From the NCBI RefSeq assembly GCF_002917095.1, contig NZ_PQGA01000003.1, positions 124,001 to 188,000 on the forward strand: a stretch of DNA of 64,000 bases, read 5' to 3'. Below the pieces are notes generated by a model. That model saw only the letters and a program-made list of their open reading frames with translations. It was not told the DNA's origin and ran no database searches. The stretch comes from Paraburkholderia eburnea (GTDB taxonomy: Bacteria > Pseudomonadota > Gammaproteobacteria > Burkholderiales > Burkholderiaceae). Position numbers and translations under genes: made by a program. Below, one piece after another: positions 11,234 through 19,471 of the stretch (the first letter of the stretch is position 1; every line of letters starts with the position of its first letter).

Positions 11234-11349
11234 CTTGCCTCTCCTTTTTGATGTTCTGTGGTCGGGGGCCATGCCGCGCCCGCTCCGCTACAGTCTAGGG
11301 AGGTGCAAAATCAGATCATAGGCACAAAATGATGCGCTTCGACGTCGGC

Positions 11350-11389
11350 TTTCGTCATTTGGACGAAGGTTTTGGTCGAAATGACGAAA
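11350..11389. promoter_or_regulatory. Long inverted repeat, candidate AsnC/Lrp site
   Basis: Perfect 11-bp arms TTTCGTCATTT and AAATGACGAAA separated by 18 bp, 117-156 bp before the dehydrogenase start and just after the AsnC gene. The spacing (arm centres about 29 bp apart) and position fit dyad sites for Lrp/AsnC octamers. Confidence 0.45.
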
Positions 11390-11432
11390 ACTCGCATAAA
11401 TCGTGTTAACGCTGCCGCGCTCGCAGCCCCGC

Positions 11433-11897
11433 TCAGCCCATGACCGTGCCGCGATCGATCTTGCGCGCCAGCACGATCGAGGTGGTCGTGCGCTCGACGC
11501 CTTGCATGCCGCCGATCTGGTCGAGCAGTTCGTTCAGACGCTCGGGCGAATCGGCGCGCAACCATGCCACGTAGTCGTATTCGCCGCTCACCGCGCAGAG
11601 CAATTGCACCTCGGGCATCTTGCCCAGACGCTTCTGCACGTCGGGACCATGACGCGGCGCGATGATGAGACCGACCCACGCCTGCAGGCTCGCATCGAGC
11701 ACATCCTGACCCAGCCGCACGCCATAACCCGCGATCACCTGCGAACGCTCGAGCCGCGCGATGCGCGCGAGCACCGTCGTGCGCGCGACGCCCAACTGGC
11801 GCGCGAGATTCGCCACGCTTTCGCGGGCATTCTCCTGCAGCAGCGCAACGAGGCTGCGGTCGAGATCGTCGAGTTGATCGAGGCGCGGCGGTCTCAT
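11433..11897 (-). CDS. Lrp/AsnC-family transcription regulator
   Basis: Regulator of 154 aa: N-terminal winged helix (LDDLDRSLVALLQENARESV, then RQLGVARTTVLARIARLERS) followed by the RAM ligand-binding domain (QLLCAVSGEYDYVAWLRADS). The length is normal for the family. It is the upstream gene of the dehydrogenase and probably controls it in response to an amino acid. The 11898-12184 region upstream is shared with the divergent Spy-like gene. Confidence 0.9.
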   Translation of the reverse strand: MRPPRLDQLDDLDRSLVALLQENARESVANLARQLGVARTTVLARIARLERSQVIAGYGVRLGQDVLDASLQAWVGLIIAPRHGPDVQKRLGKMPEVQLLCAVSGEYDYVAWLRADSPERLNELLDQIGGMQGVERTTTSIVLARKIDRGTVMG

Positions 11898-12184
11898 CGT
11901 AGGTCGGGCTCCTGGGCACGAAAGCGTTGGGTTGGTGTGGGAAGATCCGCGCCATTATCGCCCGCGTATGCGCGATGCAAAGCGGCGTGTTTCAGCTTAT
12001 TTCTGAGCGTTTCGTTTGTAAGCAGATGTCGCATCATCGCCGTTTTGTCGCGATAACGTGGTACTAATATCGTCTGCAACCCGCCTGCACCCGCTTTGGT
12101 CGTTTTTTGGTCGTTTGGGTGTTGCGCCTGCTCGCTACGAAATAGTCACGAACTCGCTACGAAATGAAGATCCAAGGAGCAACA

Positions 12185-12745
12185 ATGAAGAAAGCTTTCG
12201 TCATCCTTGCCGCCACGCTTACGATGAGCGCCGCCTTCGCGCAAGGCGCTGTCGCACAGACCGCCGCGCCGGCCGCCGCAGCCGCATCGAGCGCCGACGT
12301 GCGCGCCGCGCAGCATCAGCAGCGTGTGGAAGAGCGCATTGCGTACCTGCATTCGGCGCTGAAGATCACGGCCGATCAAGAGCCGCAATGGAAGACGTTC
12401 GCCGATGTGATGCGCAGCAACGGCCAGACCATGGCCGATCTGTACAAGCAGCGCGTGGAAGGCGAAGCGCAGCGTAACGCGCTCGACGACATGAAGCAGT
12501 ACGCCCAGATCACCCAGGCGCACGCCGACGACATGCAAAAGCTCGTGACGGCCTTCGAGCCGTTGTACACCGGTTTCTCGCCGGAACAGAAGAAGCTTGC
12601 GGACACGACCTTCCGTCACCCCGAGCACGGTCAGAAGGGTGAAGCAGGCCAGGCGCATCCGAAGCACAAGCTGAAGCCGAAGGCCAAGGCGCCCGCCGCG
12701 GCAGCCAGCGGCGCCGACGCCGCGAGCGCACCGGCTGCTCAGTAA
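12185..12745 (+). CDS. Periplasmic Spy/LTXXQ-like protein
   Basis: Exported protein of 186 aa. The signal peptide (MKKAFVILAATLTMSAAFAQ) is followed by an Ala-rich linker and a helical domain with an ITADQEPQWKTFADVM motif, a variant of the LTXXQ motif of Spy/CpxP chaperones, then GFSPEQKKLADTTF. The C-terminus is Lys/Ala/Pro-rich and probably disordered. An AAGGAG ribosome site lies 6 bp before the ATG. Spy relatives bind unfolded periplasmic proteins during envelope stress. A very strong terminator follows at 12819-12858. Confidence 0.82.
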   Translation: MKKAFVILAATLTMSAAFAQGAVAQTAAPAAAAASSADVRAAQHQQRVEERIAYLHSALKITADQEPQWKTFADVMRSNGQTMADLYKQRVEGEAQRNALDDMKQYAQITQAHADDMQKLVTAFEPLYTGFSPEQKKLADTTFRHPEHGQKGEAGQAHPKHKLKPKAKAPAAAASGADAASAPAAQ

Positions 12746-12818
12746 AACCACTCGATAAAGCTCCACGGAAATCGCGCGCGCTCGCGTAGCGGGCGATTTC
12801 AAGGTACGCTTGCGGACC

Positions 12819-12858
12819 GCACGACGGCCGGGTAATTTGCCCGGCCGTCGTGCTTTTT
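12819..12858 (+). terminator. Rho-independent terminator after the Spy-like gene
   Basis: Perfect 14-bp stem GCACGACGGCCGGG / CCCGGCCGTCGTGC with a 7-nt loop followed by TTTTT. Confidence 0.95.
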
Positions 12859-12868
12859 GTCGTGCCCG

Positions 12869-12896
12869 TTTCTGCCGACTTATTTCTGCCGACTTA
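12869..12896. repeat. 14-bp perfect tandem duplication before the PGDYG gene
   Basis: TTTCTGCCGACTTA occurs twice head to tail. Just after it, GCTAAAGT also occurs twice about 12 bp apart (12902-12921 region). The repeats sit 90-120 bp before the next gene and may be regulatory. Confidence 0.6.
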
Positions 12897-12987
12897 TATC
12901 AGCTAAAGTACCGGCTAAAGTTTGAGCCCGTATTTCAGGCAGTTTTCCCGCCTGGACATCCTTCGCGGCAGGTCCGCCATTACCACC

Positions 12988-13422
12988 ATGATTGAATTGA
13001 CCCAACTCGACCTCGCCGCCGATCCCGCCGCGCAACGCGTGGTCAAGGACGAAACCGTCACCGTCGAATTCGCCGCCGCGCCGGGCGAGCTGATGAGCCT
13101 CGAAGGCCCGAACCGCTTCGCGCCCGGCGACGCCATCATCACCGGCGCCACGGGCGAGCGCTGGGTCGTTTCGCGCGAGCGCTTCGATCCGAAGTACCTG
13201 CCCGCCGATGCCGCGCTCGCGCATGGCGCGCCCGGCGCCTACCGCAACCGCCCGAGCGTCGTGCTCGCCAAACGTGTGAACGAACCGTTCACGATCGTGC
13301 GCTCGGCCGGCGGCGACCGCCTGCACGGCGAAGCCGGCGACTGGGTCATGCAATACGCGCCCGGCGATTACGGCGTGGTGAAGGCCGCGCGTTTCGCGAA
13401 GGTGTATCGGGCGGCCGATTGA
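12988..13422 (+). CDS. PGDYG-domain protein
   Basis: Protein of 144 aa that contains the name-giving PGDYG motif near its C-terminus (QYAPGDYGVVKAARFAKVYR) and two other family-like stretches (PGDAIITGATGERWVVSRER, PSVVLAKRVNEPFTIVRSAG). The family is common in Burkholderiales and has no assigned biochemical function. The ATG at 12988 was preferred over an upstream TTG at 12922, because the family-like sequence begins here, although no strong ribosome site is visible. No neighbour suggests a pathway. Confidence 0.75.
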   Translation: MIELTQLDLAADPAAQRVVKDETVTVEFAAAPGELMSLEGPNRFAPGDAIITGATGERWVVSRERFDPKYLPADAALAHGAPGAYRNRPSVVLAKRVNEPFTIVRSAGGDRLHGEAGDWVMQYAPGDYGVVKAARFAKVYRAAD

Positions 13423-13475
13423 CCGGCCACGCTGTAGCGGACGCATGACGCGCCCACCCTCGCCTCCAGCGCGCT

Positions 13476-13841
13476 TTAAGCGAATTCCTCGTCGAGATCG
13501 AGCGTGACGTCGCGCGGCGTTTCCTCGCCTTTCGCGTGCTGCTCTTCGAGCGAACCGATGGTCGCTTCCACGTAGGCGTGCAGCACCGCGAAGCTACGTG
13601 AGCGCATACGCGCGGGCAAGGCGCGGTAGCGCGCCAGCGCGGCGGGCGCGATGGCCACGGTCAGCGTCATGCGGCGCGCAGCCGTGCCCATGCGCATGGC
13701 GACCCAGTGCACGACCAGTTGCGGCGTGCCGTTTTCGGCGGCGTGCTCGGCAAAGCGCGTCTGCTCGGGGAACAGATCGGCGATCACGCGCGCGAGCTGC
13801 TCGATATCGGCGCTCGCGCATTCAAACAGATAGTCTTCCAT
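13476..13841 (-). CDS. Conserved hypothetical protein, 121 aa
   Basis: Small soluble protein beginning MEDYLFECASADIEQLARVI. It has alternating helix and strand-like stretches and an acidic C-terminus (DVTLDLDEEFA). No catalytic motif or known domain was recognised. The start at 13841 was chosen because the upstream extension to 13895 is Arg/His-rich shadow sequence. It stands alone between the PGDYG gene (convergent) and the YhfC gene (same strand, upstream). Confidence 0.6.
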   Translation of the reverse strand: MEDYLFECASADIEQLARVIADLFPEQTRFAEHAAENGTPQLVVHWVAMRMGTAARRMTLTVAIAPAALARYRALPARMRSRSFAVLHAYVEATIGSLEEQHAKGEETPRDVTLDLDEEFA

Positions 13842-13948
13842 CGCTCGGTCATGTCCCCGGTAGTGTCGCGAGTGCCGCAAAGGCCGCAGATTCAAGATAG
13901 CGCCGAAGCGTACCCGAGCCGCCGCCGTGACGCCAGTGCCGTCAGGCG

Positions 13949-14000
13949 CGCTCAGTTGCGTTCAGTTGCGCTCAGTTGCATTCACGTGCGCTCAGAGACG
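13949..14000. repeat. 10-bp imperfect tandem repeat after the YhfC gene
   Basis: About five copies of a unit like GCTCAGTTGC (GCTCAGTTGC, GTTCAGTTGC, GCTCAGTTGC, ATTCACGTGC, GCTCAGAGAC), lying directly after the YhfC stop codon. Confidence 0.6.
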
Positions 14001-14810
14001 TCAGGCCGCGCGAGCCTCGCTGCGGCGCGGCGCGCAGGTCTTGAACAGCACGATCGCGGCGACGATCGCAAGCGACACGTAGAGCGCATCCACGGCGACC
14101 AGCGGCAAGAGGCCCGCCTGGAACATCGCGGCGGGCACGTCGATCAGCGCGTGCACGAGAATCGCGATCGGCAGGATCGATTTGCGTCCCGCCTGTACGC
14201 CGCGCCACATCAGCACCGACAGCGCGATCTGGAACACGAAAGCCGCCGTGCGCTCCAGCGCGAACACGCCCGCATGCAGCGGCGAAAGCTCGGCGAGGAT
14301 CAGATGCACGCGCAGCACCGAATCCATCGTGAGATTGCTCAGATGCCCGTCCAGGTCGCCGCGATTGGCGAGCACCGCGAAAAAGATCCATTGCAGTTGC
14401 ACCAGCACGCCGACAAACCACGCCTCCGCGCCGCCGTGGCCAATGCCGTAGGCGAGACCCGTGCTGTCCTGCGGCGAACCGGACAGACGCCCGCCGCGCC
14501 GCGCGAGCATGCGCATCGCGATATAGCGCCCGACTTCCTCGCACACGCCCGCCACGAGCGCGCCGTAGATCACGAACGCAATGGGGTTGGTCAGGAAGTC
14601 GGCGCTCCGGGCGTTGTCGTGCAGCAGGAAGCCGTTGAGCGCGCGCTCGATGACGGTAGCGAACAGCGCGAAGACGGCGATCCCGGCGATGGTGTCGCGC
14701 CAGTCGAACAGGAAGGGCCGGCGCAGCCGGCGATAAAGCGAAATCGGCAAGAAGGCGACGAAAAGCGTCGCGAGTGAGAGACAGACTAGCGTGACCGGTT
14801 CTACGTGCAT
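14001..14810 (-). CDS. YhfC-family intramembrane metalloprotease-like protein
   Basis: Integral membrane protein of 269 aa with seven or eight hydrophobic segments. It carries EEVGRY (around residue 90), GIGHGGAEAWFVG (around 120) and HALIDVPAAMF (around 215), the Glu and His positions that define the YhfC/PrsW/CPBP-like putative intramembrane protease clan. The start is the ATG at 14810. No clear partner gene lies next to it; the PtxS gene ends 133 bp upstream on the same strand. The substrate is unknown. Confidence 0.8.
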   Translation of the reverse strand: MHVEPVTLVCLSLATLFVAFLPISLYRRLRRPFLFDWRDTIAGIAVFALFATVIERALNGFLLHDNARSADFLTNPIAFVIYGALVAGVCEEVGRYIAMRMLARRGGRLSGSPQDSTGLAYGIGHGGAEAWFVGVLVQLQWIFFAVLANRGDLDGHLSNLTMDSVLRVHLILAELSPLHAGVFALERTAAFVFQIALSVLMWRGVQAGRKSILPIAILVHALIDVPAAMFQAGLLPLVAVDALYVSLAIVAAIVLFKTCAPRRSEARAA

Positions 14811-14943
14811 GGGGTTCCTGGGGTTCCTCTAACGTCCGGCGTGCGCACAAAATCATTCATGCCGCCCGCCGCAGCCCGCATCATCGCAGAAAATGGGCCG
14901 ATCGCGCAGCCTCGGCTGCGCGCGGCCCCGGCCCCGCTCCGGC

Positions 14944-16029
14944 TTAGCCCAGTGTCGAGGCCCGTACCACCAGCTCGCCGGGAAACGCCGCCGCACGGGC
15001 GGCCGGCGCCGCGCCTTCGATGCGCTCGTGCAGGAATTCGACGGCGCGATAGCCGATCTCGCGCGTCGGCTGGCGGATCGTGGTGATGCCGGCCAGTTCG
15101 GCCCATTCGGGATCGTCGATGGCGATCAGCGCGACCTGCTGCTGCCACTGCGCGCCGAGCTTCGCCTTCAGATGGAGCGCGAGGCGCAGCGCCACCGGCG
15201 CGTTGGCCGCGAACAGCGCGCAGCGTGCGCCGCGTCGGGCCGCATCGGCAAGATGAGTGTCGAGCGCCGCAAGCGAGGCTTCGATGGCGGCTTCCTCGCG
15301 CAGATCGAGCACATGCGTGCTCCGTGCGGCCCGTGCGCCTTGGATCGACGCACGAAACGCCGACTCGCGCTCGCGCCGCGAACTCACCTGCTCGAACGGC
15401 TGCACGACGAACACGAGGTCGTCATAGCCGCGCTCGATCAGGTGCTGCACGCCCTGACGCACGGCGGCCGCGTTGTCGAGGCCAACCATATCGGCGTCGA
15501 GACCGTCGACGGTACGGTCCACCAGCACGGCAGGAATGCCGCCGCTGCCCACCGGCTTGAGCATCGATTCGCGCACGCCCAGCGCATTGACGATCACGCC
15601 TTCCACGCGATATGTCGTGAGCAGTTGCAGATAACGCCGCTCCATATCGACTTCGTTGGCGGCGTGGCAGATGAGCGGCATATAGCCGAGCGCGTGGCAG
15701 GCCTCTTCCACGCCTTGCAGGACTTCGACCGAATACGGGTTGGCCAGATCCGCGAGCAGCAGGCCGAGCAGCCGGTTGCGGCCGCGCTTGAGGCCGCGCG
15801 CCATCTGGTTGGGCCGGTAGTCGAGCCGCTCGATCGCCGCTTCGATGCGCGCGCGCAGATCCGGCGAGAGCACCGACAGCTCGCCGTTCAGATAGCGCGA
15901 GATGCTGGTCTTGCCGGTGCCCGCCTCGCGCGCGACGTCGCTGATGGTCGCGCGGCGCGCGCCGCCGCGCGTCGTGACTGCGGCGGCATCGGCGGCTGCG
16001 GCGTCGGGGGCGCTCGACTCGACCGTCAT
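14944..16029 (-). CDS. ptxS: PtxS, LacI-family repressor of 2-ketogluconate genes
   Basis: Repressor of 361 aa. An Ala-rich leader of about 25 residues precedes the helix-turn-helix (ATISDVAREAGTGKTSISRY), the hinge (RPNQMARGLKRGRN) and the effector domain (LLGLLLADLANPYSVEVLQG). The ATG overlaps the kguD stop by 4 bp, so it is the last gene of the kguE-kguK-kguT-kguD-ptxS operon. In Pseudomonas, PtxS binds a palindrome with an ACCGGT centre and is released by 2-ketogluconate; a matching palindrome lies before kguE here. Assignment is from context plus fold. Confidence 0.85.
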   Translation of the reverse strand: MTVESSAPDAAAADAAAVTTRGGARRATISDVAREAGTGKTSISRYLNGELSVLSPDLRARIEAAIERLDYRPNQMARGLKRGRNRLLGLLLADLANPYSVEVLQGVEEACHALGYMPLICHAANEVDMERRYLQLLTTYRVEGVIVNALGVRESMLKPVGSGGIPAVLVDRTVDGLDADMVGLDNAAAVRQGVQHLIERGYDDLVFVVQPFEQVSSRRERESAFRASIQGARAARSTHVLDLREEAAIEASLAALDTHLADAARRGARCALFAANAPVALRLALHLKAKLGAQWQQQVALIAIDDPEWAELAGITTIRQPTREIGYRAVEFLHERIEGAAPAARAAAFPGELVVRASTLG

Positions 16030-16991
16030 TGCGCCAGCACCTCGCGGTTGACGATATTCGTGCGCAGCGTGCCCGCAAGCGCCGCGACCAGGTTCTCCGC
16101 CGCGTTGCGCGCCATCGCGTGACGCGTCTCGTGCGTGGCCGAGCCGATGTGCGGCAGCGCCACCACGTTCGGCATGCGCAGCAGCGGCGAGGCCGGATCG
16201 ATCGGCTCCTGCTCGAACACGTCGAGACCCGCGCCGTGGATCGTGCCCGCTTCGAGCGCCGCGATCAGCGCTTTCTCGTCGACGGTCGCGCCGCGCGAGG
16301 CGTTGATGAGGATCGCGCTCTTCTTCATCCTCGCGAATTGCGGCGCGCCGATCATATGGCGCGTGGCGTCCGTGAGCGGCACCTGCAGGCAGACGAAATC
16401 CGATACCGCAAGCAACTCGTCGAGTTCGACACGGCGCGCGCCGTACTCGCGCTCGGCGGTCTCGTTCGGGCTGCGGTTGGTGTAGAGCACGTTCATGTTG
16501 AAGCCCAGCGCCGCGCGCCGCGCGACCGCGCCGCCGATGCGCCCCAGCCCGACGATGCCGAGCGTCTTGCCCTGCACGTCCACGCCGAAATGCGCCGGGC
16601 CGATGCTCGCCTTCCACTGGCCGGCCTTCACCCAGTCGGCCAGCTCGACCACGCGGCGGGCGCTGGCGAGGATCAGCGAGAACACCGTATCGGCAGTCGA
16701 TTCCGTGAGGACGTCGGGCGTGTGCGCGAGCACGATGCCGCGCTGCGTGAGGTCGGGCACGTCGAACTGGTCGAAGCCCACGGAAATGGTCGACAGCGCC
16801 TTGATGCGCGTGCCGTCGAGCATCGCGGGCGTGATCCTGATGCTCGAGCCGATGGCGCCGTCGGTGTCCTTGAGCGCGGCGCTCAAGGCCTGCGTGTCGC
16901 TACCATCGACGAACACGACTTCGGCATGCTCGCGCAGATAGTCGGTCACATCGGCGGGCAAAGTCTTGTAGGCAACGATTTTGTGCTTCAT
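16026..16991 (-). CDS. kguD: 2-ketogluconate / 2-keto-6-phosphogluconate reductase
   Basis: D-isomer 2-hydroxyacid dehydrogenase of 321 aa. It has the NAD(P) Rossmann motif (GKTLGIVGLGRIGGAVARR), the substrate-binding region (STISVGFDQFDVPDLTQRGI), the catalytic Arg segment (LINASRGATVDEKAL), the Glu segment (GAGLDVFEQEP) and the catalytic His (ALPHIGSATHETR). In the kgu pathway it reduces 2-keto-6-phosphogluconate to 6-phosphogluconate, feeding the Entner-Doudoroff route. It overlaps ptxS by 4 bp and follows kguT after a 50-bp gap with a short repeat. A GhrB/TkrA-type role on free ketoacids is possible. Confidence 0.88.
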   Translation of the reverse strand: MKHKIVAYKTLPADVTDYLREHAEVVFVDGSDTQALSAALKDTDGAIGSSIRITPAMLDGTRIKALSTISVGFDQFDVPDLTQRGIVLAHTPDVLTESTADTVFSLILASARRVVELADWVKAGQWKASIGPAHFGVDVQGKTLGIVGLGRIGGAVARRAALGFNMNVLYTNRSPNETAEREYGARRVELDELLAVSDFVCLQVPLTDATRHMIGAPQFARMKKSAILINASRGATVDEKALIAALEAGTIHGAGLDVFEQEPIDPASPLLRMPNVVALPHIGSATHETRHAMARNAAENLVAALAGTLRTNIVNREVLAQ

Positions 16992-17007
16992 AGGTCCGCG
17001 GTTTCCG

Positions 17008-17037
17008 TTGGGTCGATTTGGGTCGGTTTGGGTCAGG
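17008..17037. repeat. Three 10-bp repeats between kguT and kguD
   Basis: TTGGGTCGAT, TTGGGTCGGT and TTGGGTCAGG occur head to tail in the short kguT-kguD gap, just upstream of the kguD ribosome site. Confidence 0.6.
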
Positions 17038-17041
17038 TCTG

Positions 17042-18325
17042 TTATTTTCCATGCGCCGGCGCGACATAGCCAGGCGCGTCGTCGCGGCGCGGCTTCACGG
17101 CGAGCGTGAGGCCCACCGACACCAGCAGCGCCGCGCTCATGAACGCGTAGGATGCCGCAGGCGAGCCAGTCGCGCCATTCAGATAGCCGACCACATACGA
17201 GCCCACGAACGAGCCAAGCGCGCCCATGCTGTTGATGAGCGCCATCGCGCCGCCCGAGACATTCTTCGGCAGCAGCTCCGGCACGATCGCGAAGAACGGG
17301 CCATACGGCGCGTACATCGCCGCGCCCGCGATCACCAGCAGCGCATACGAGGTCCAGAAGTGCGTCGCGCCGAGCGCGCAAGAACCCGCGAAGGCCATCG
17401 CGCCGATCAGCAGGAACGGCCACACGAAGGCGCGGCGGTTATTGAGCTTGTCCGAAGCCCACGAGGCGCCGAGCATCGCGATGGTAGCAGCGAGATAAGG
17501 CATTGCCGAGAGCCAGCCCGTCTCGACCATGCCGAGCGACGAGCCGTCCTTCACGATCGACGGCAGCCACAGCACGAAGCCGTACACGCCGATGCTCCAG
17601 CAGAAGTATTGCGCGCACAGCAGGATCACGGCGGGCGAGCGGAACGCTTCGGCGTAATTTTTCACCGGCTTGATCGCGGCCTGCTCGGCGCGCATGGCGG
17701 CGTCGAGCGCGCGCTTTTCGTCGTTCGAGAGCCACGTGACCTGCGCGGGCTTGTCGCGCACCAACAGCCACCAGCACACGGCCCAGACCACGGCGGGCAC
17801 GCCCTCGGCGATGAACATGTGGCGCCAGCCGTAGGCGTGCACGAGATAGCCCGAGACCACCGACATCCACAGCACCGTGACCGGATTGCCGAGGATCAGG
17901 AAGGTGTTGGCGCGCGAGCGCTCGGTCCTGGTGAACCAGTTGCTGATATAGATCAGCATCGCCGGCATCACGGCCGCTTCCACCACGCCGAGCACGAAGC
18001 GGATCACCATCAGCGAGGGGATATTGGTGACGATGCCCGTGAGCGACGCGCAGCCGCCCCACAGCAAGAGGCTCGCGAACACGAGCTTGCGCACGCTGCG
18101 GCGCTCGGCGTAGACGGCGCCGGGCAACTGGAAGAAAAAGTAGCCGAGGAAGAACAGCGCGCCGATCAGCGACGACAGCGCGGGACTGATGCCCAGATCG
18201 CGGTTGATGCCCGCCGCCGAGGCGAAGCCGTAGTTCGCGCGGTCGAGATAGGCGAGGCTGTACGTGATGAACACGATCGGCATGATCGCCCACCAGCGGC
18301 GCGGGGCAAGCGAGGTTGAGGTCAT
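17042..18325 (-). CDS. kguT: 2-ketogluconate transporter, MFS family
   Basis: Major facilitator of 427 aa with about twelve membrane segments. The N-terminal half shows the anion:cation symporter pattern (YSLAYLDRANYGFASAAGIN, FFQLPGAVYAERRSVRKLVF) found in hexonate, glucarate and 2-ketogluconate transporters. It sits between kguK and kguD in the operon, which sets the likely substrate. Imported 2-ketogluconate would then be phosphorylated by KguK in the cytoplasm. Confidence 0.87.
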   Translation of the reverse strand: MTSTSLAPRRWWAIMPIVFITYSLAYLDRANYGFASAAGINRDLGISPALSSLIGALFFLGYFFFQLPGAVYAERRSVRKLVFASLLLWGGCASLTGIVTNIPSLMVIRFVLGVVEAAVMPAMLIYISNWFTRTERSRANTFLILGNPVTVLWMSVVSGYLVHAYGWRHMFIAEGVPAVVWAVCWWLLVRDKPAQVTWLSNDEKRALDAAMRAEQAAIKPVKNYAEAFRSPAVILLCAQYFCWSIGVYGFVLWLPSIVKDGSSLGMVETGWLSAMPYLAATIAMLGASWASDKLNNRRAFVWPFLLIGAMAFAGSCALGATHFWTSYALLVIAGAAMYAPYGPFFAIVPELLPKNVSGGAMALINSMGALGSFVGSYVVGYLNGATGSPAASYAFMSAALLVSVGLTLAVKPRRDDAPGYVAPAHGK

Positions 18326-18408
18326 CGGTGTCTCCTGTCGGCGGCACGTTTGGGCGGTCAGCCTCGTGCCGTTCCTTGCTGAATGTGGGGCCAGGTGTCT
18401 GACGTGCT

Positions 18409-19383
18409 TCAGGCGGCCTGCGCCGGGCTGACGTCGTGCGCTTCGAGCGCATCGAGTTGCGCGCGCGTCGGCAGTCCTTCCGAATCGCCGATCACCTGCA
18501 CCGCGAGCGCGCCGATGCGGTTGCCGCGCGCCACGGCCTCGGGCAGCGGACGTCCTTCGAGCAGCGCGCTCACCACGCCCACCGCGAAGCCGTCGCCCGC
18601 ACCGACCGTATCGACCACGTTGTCCACGCGCTGCGCCTGCACGTGGCCGCGCTCACCCGTGTTCGTCTCGAAGTACGCGCCTTCGGCGCCGAGCTTCACG
18701 ATCACACCGCGCGCGCCGCGCTCCAGATAGAAGCGTGCGATCAATTCCGGATCGTCGGAGCCTGTGAGGATGCGGCCTTCGTTCACGCCCGGGAGCACCC
18801 AGTCGGCGAAGCGCGCGAGTTCGTTGAGCGTCGCGACCATTTCGGCTTCGGAGCCCCAGAGCGTCGGGCGCAGATTCGGATCGAAGGTGATCGTGCGGCC
18901 CGCTTCGCGCATCTCGCGGGCAAGCATGAAAGCGAGTTCGCGCGAGGTCGCCGAAATGGCGGGCGCCACGCCGCTCAAATGCAGATGCCGTGCGCCCAGC
19001 ACGTAGCCGCGTTTGTAATCGCCGATCGACAGATGGCTCGCCGCCGAACCGCGCCGGAAATATTCGACGGCGGGATCGCTGCCGTCGTCGGTCTTCGATT
19101 TGAGCTGGAAGCCGGTGGGATAGCGCGGATCGGTTTCGACGCACTGGGCGTCGATGCCTTCCTGCGCGAGCACGCCGCGCACGAAGCGGCCGAACGAATC
19201 GTCGCCGACGCGGCTCATCCAGCCCACCTTGAAGCCGAGGCGCGCAAGCCCCGTCGCCACGTTCAGTTCCGCGCCCGCCGCGCGCTTCGCGAAGTGCGCG
19301 ACGTCGTGGAGCGCGCCGGTGTCGGCGGCCACGAACATCGCCATGGCCTCGCCGTAGGTGATGACATCGAGGGAGTGCGTCAT
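18409..19383 (-). CDS. kguK: 2-ketogluconate kinase, PfkB family
   Basis: Sugar kinase of 324 aa. It has the ribokinase-family N-terminal Gly region (FAKRAAGAELNVATGLARLG), the substrate region (MSRVGDDSFGRFVRGVLAQE) and the C-terminal PfkB signature with the catalytic Asp (NVVDTVGAGDGFAVGVVSAL). By operon context it phosphorylates 2-ketogluconate to 2-keto-6-phosphogluconate. A 2-keto-3-deoxygluconate kinase would look similar, but the neighbours kguE, kguT, kguD and ptxS favour KguK. Confidence 0.88.
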   Translation of the reverse strand: MTHSLDVITYGEAMAMFVAADTGALHDVAHFAKRAAGAELNVATGLARLGFKVGWMSRVGDDSFGRFVRGVLAQEGIDAQCVETDPRYPTGFQLKSKTDDGSDPAVEYFRRGSAASHLSIGDYKRGYVLGARHLHLSGVAPAISATSRELAFMLAREMREAGRTITFDPNLRPTLWGSEAEMVATLNELARFADWVLPGVNEGRILTGSDDPELIARFYLERGARGVIVKLGAEGAYFETNTGERGHVQAQRVDNVVDTVGAGDGFAVGVVSALLEGRPLPEAVARGNRIGALAVQVIGDSEGLPTRAQLDALEAHDVSPAQAA

Positions 19384-19471
19384 GAAATGCGTTCCTGCAA
19401 AAAAGTGAATTCGGGGGCGCTTAGTGCACGCTCAGTTCACGCCTGGTTCACCCAGTTCGCCCGGATCCCGC

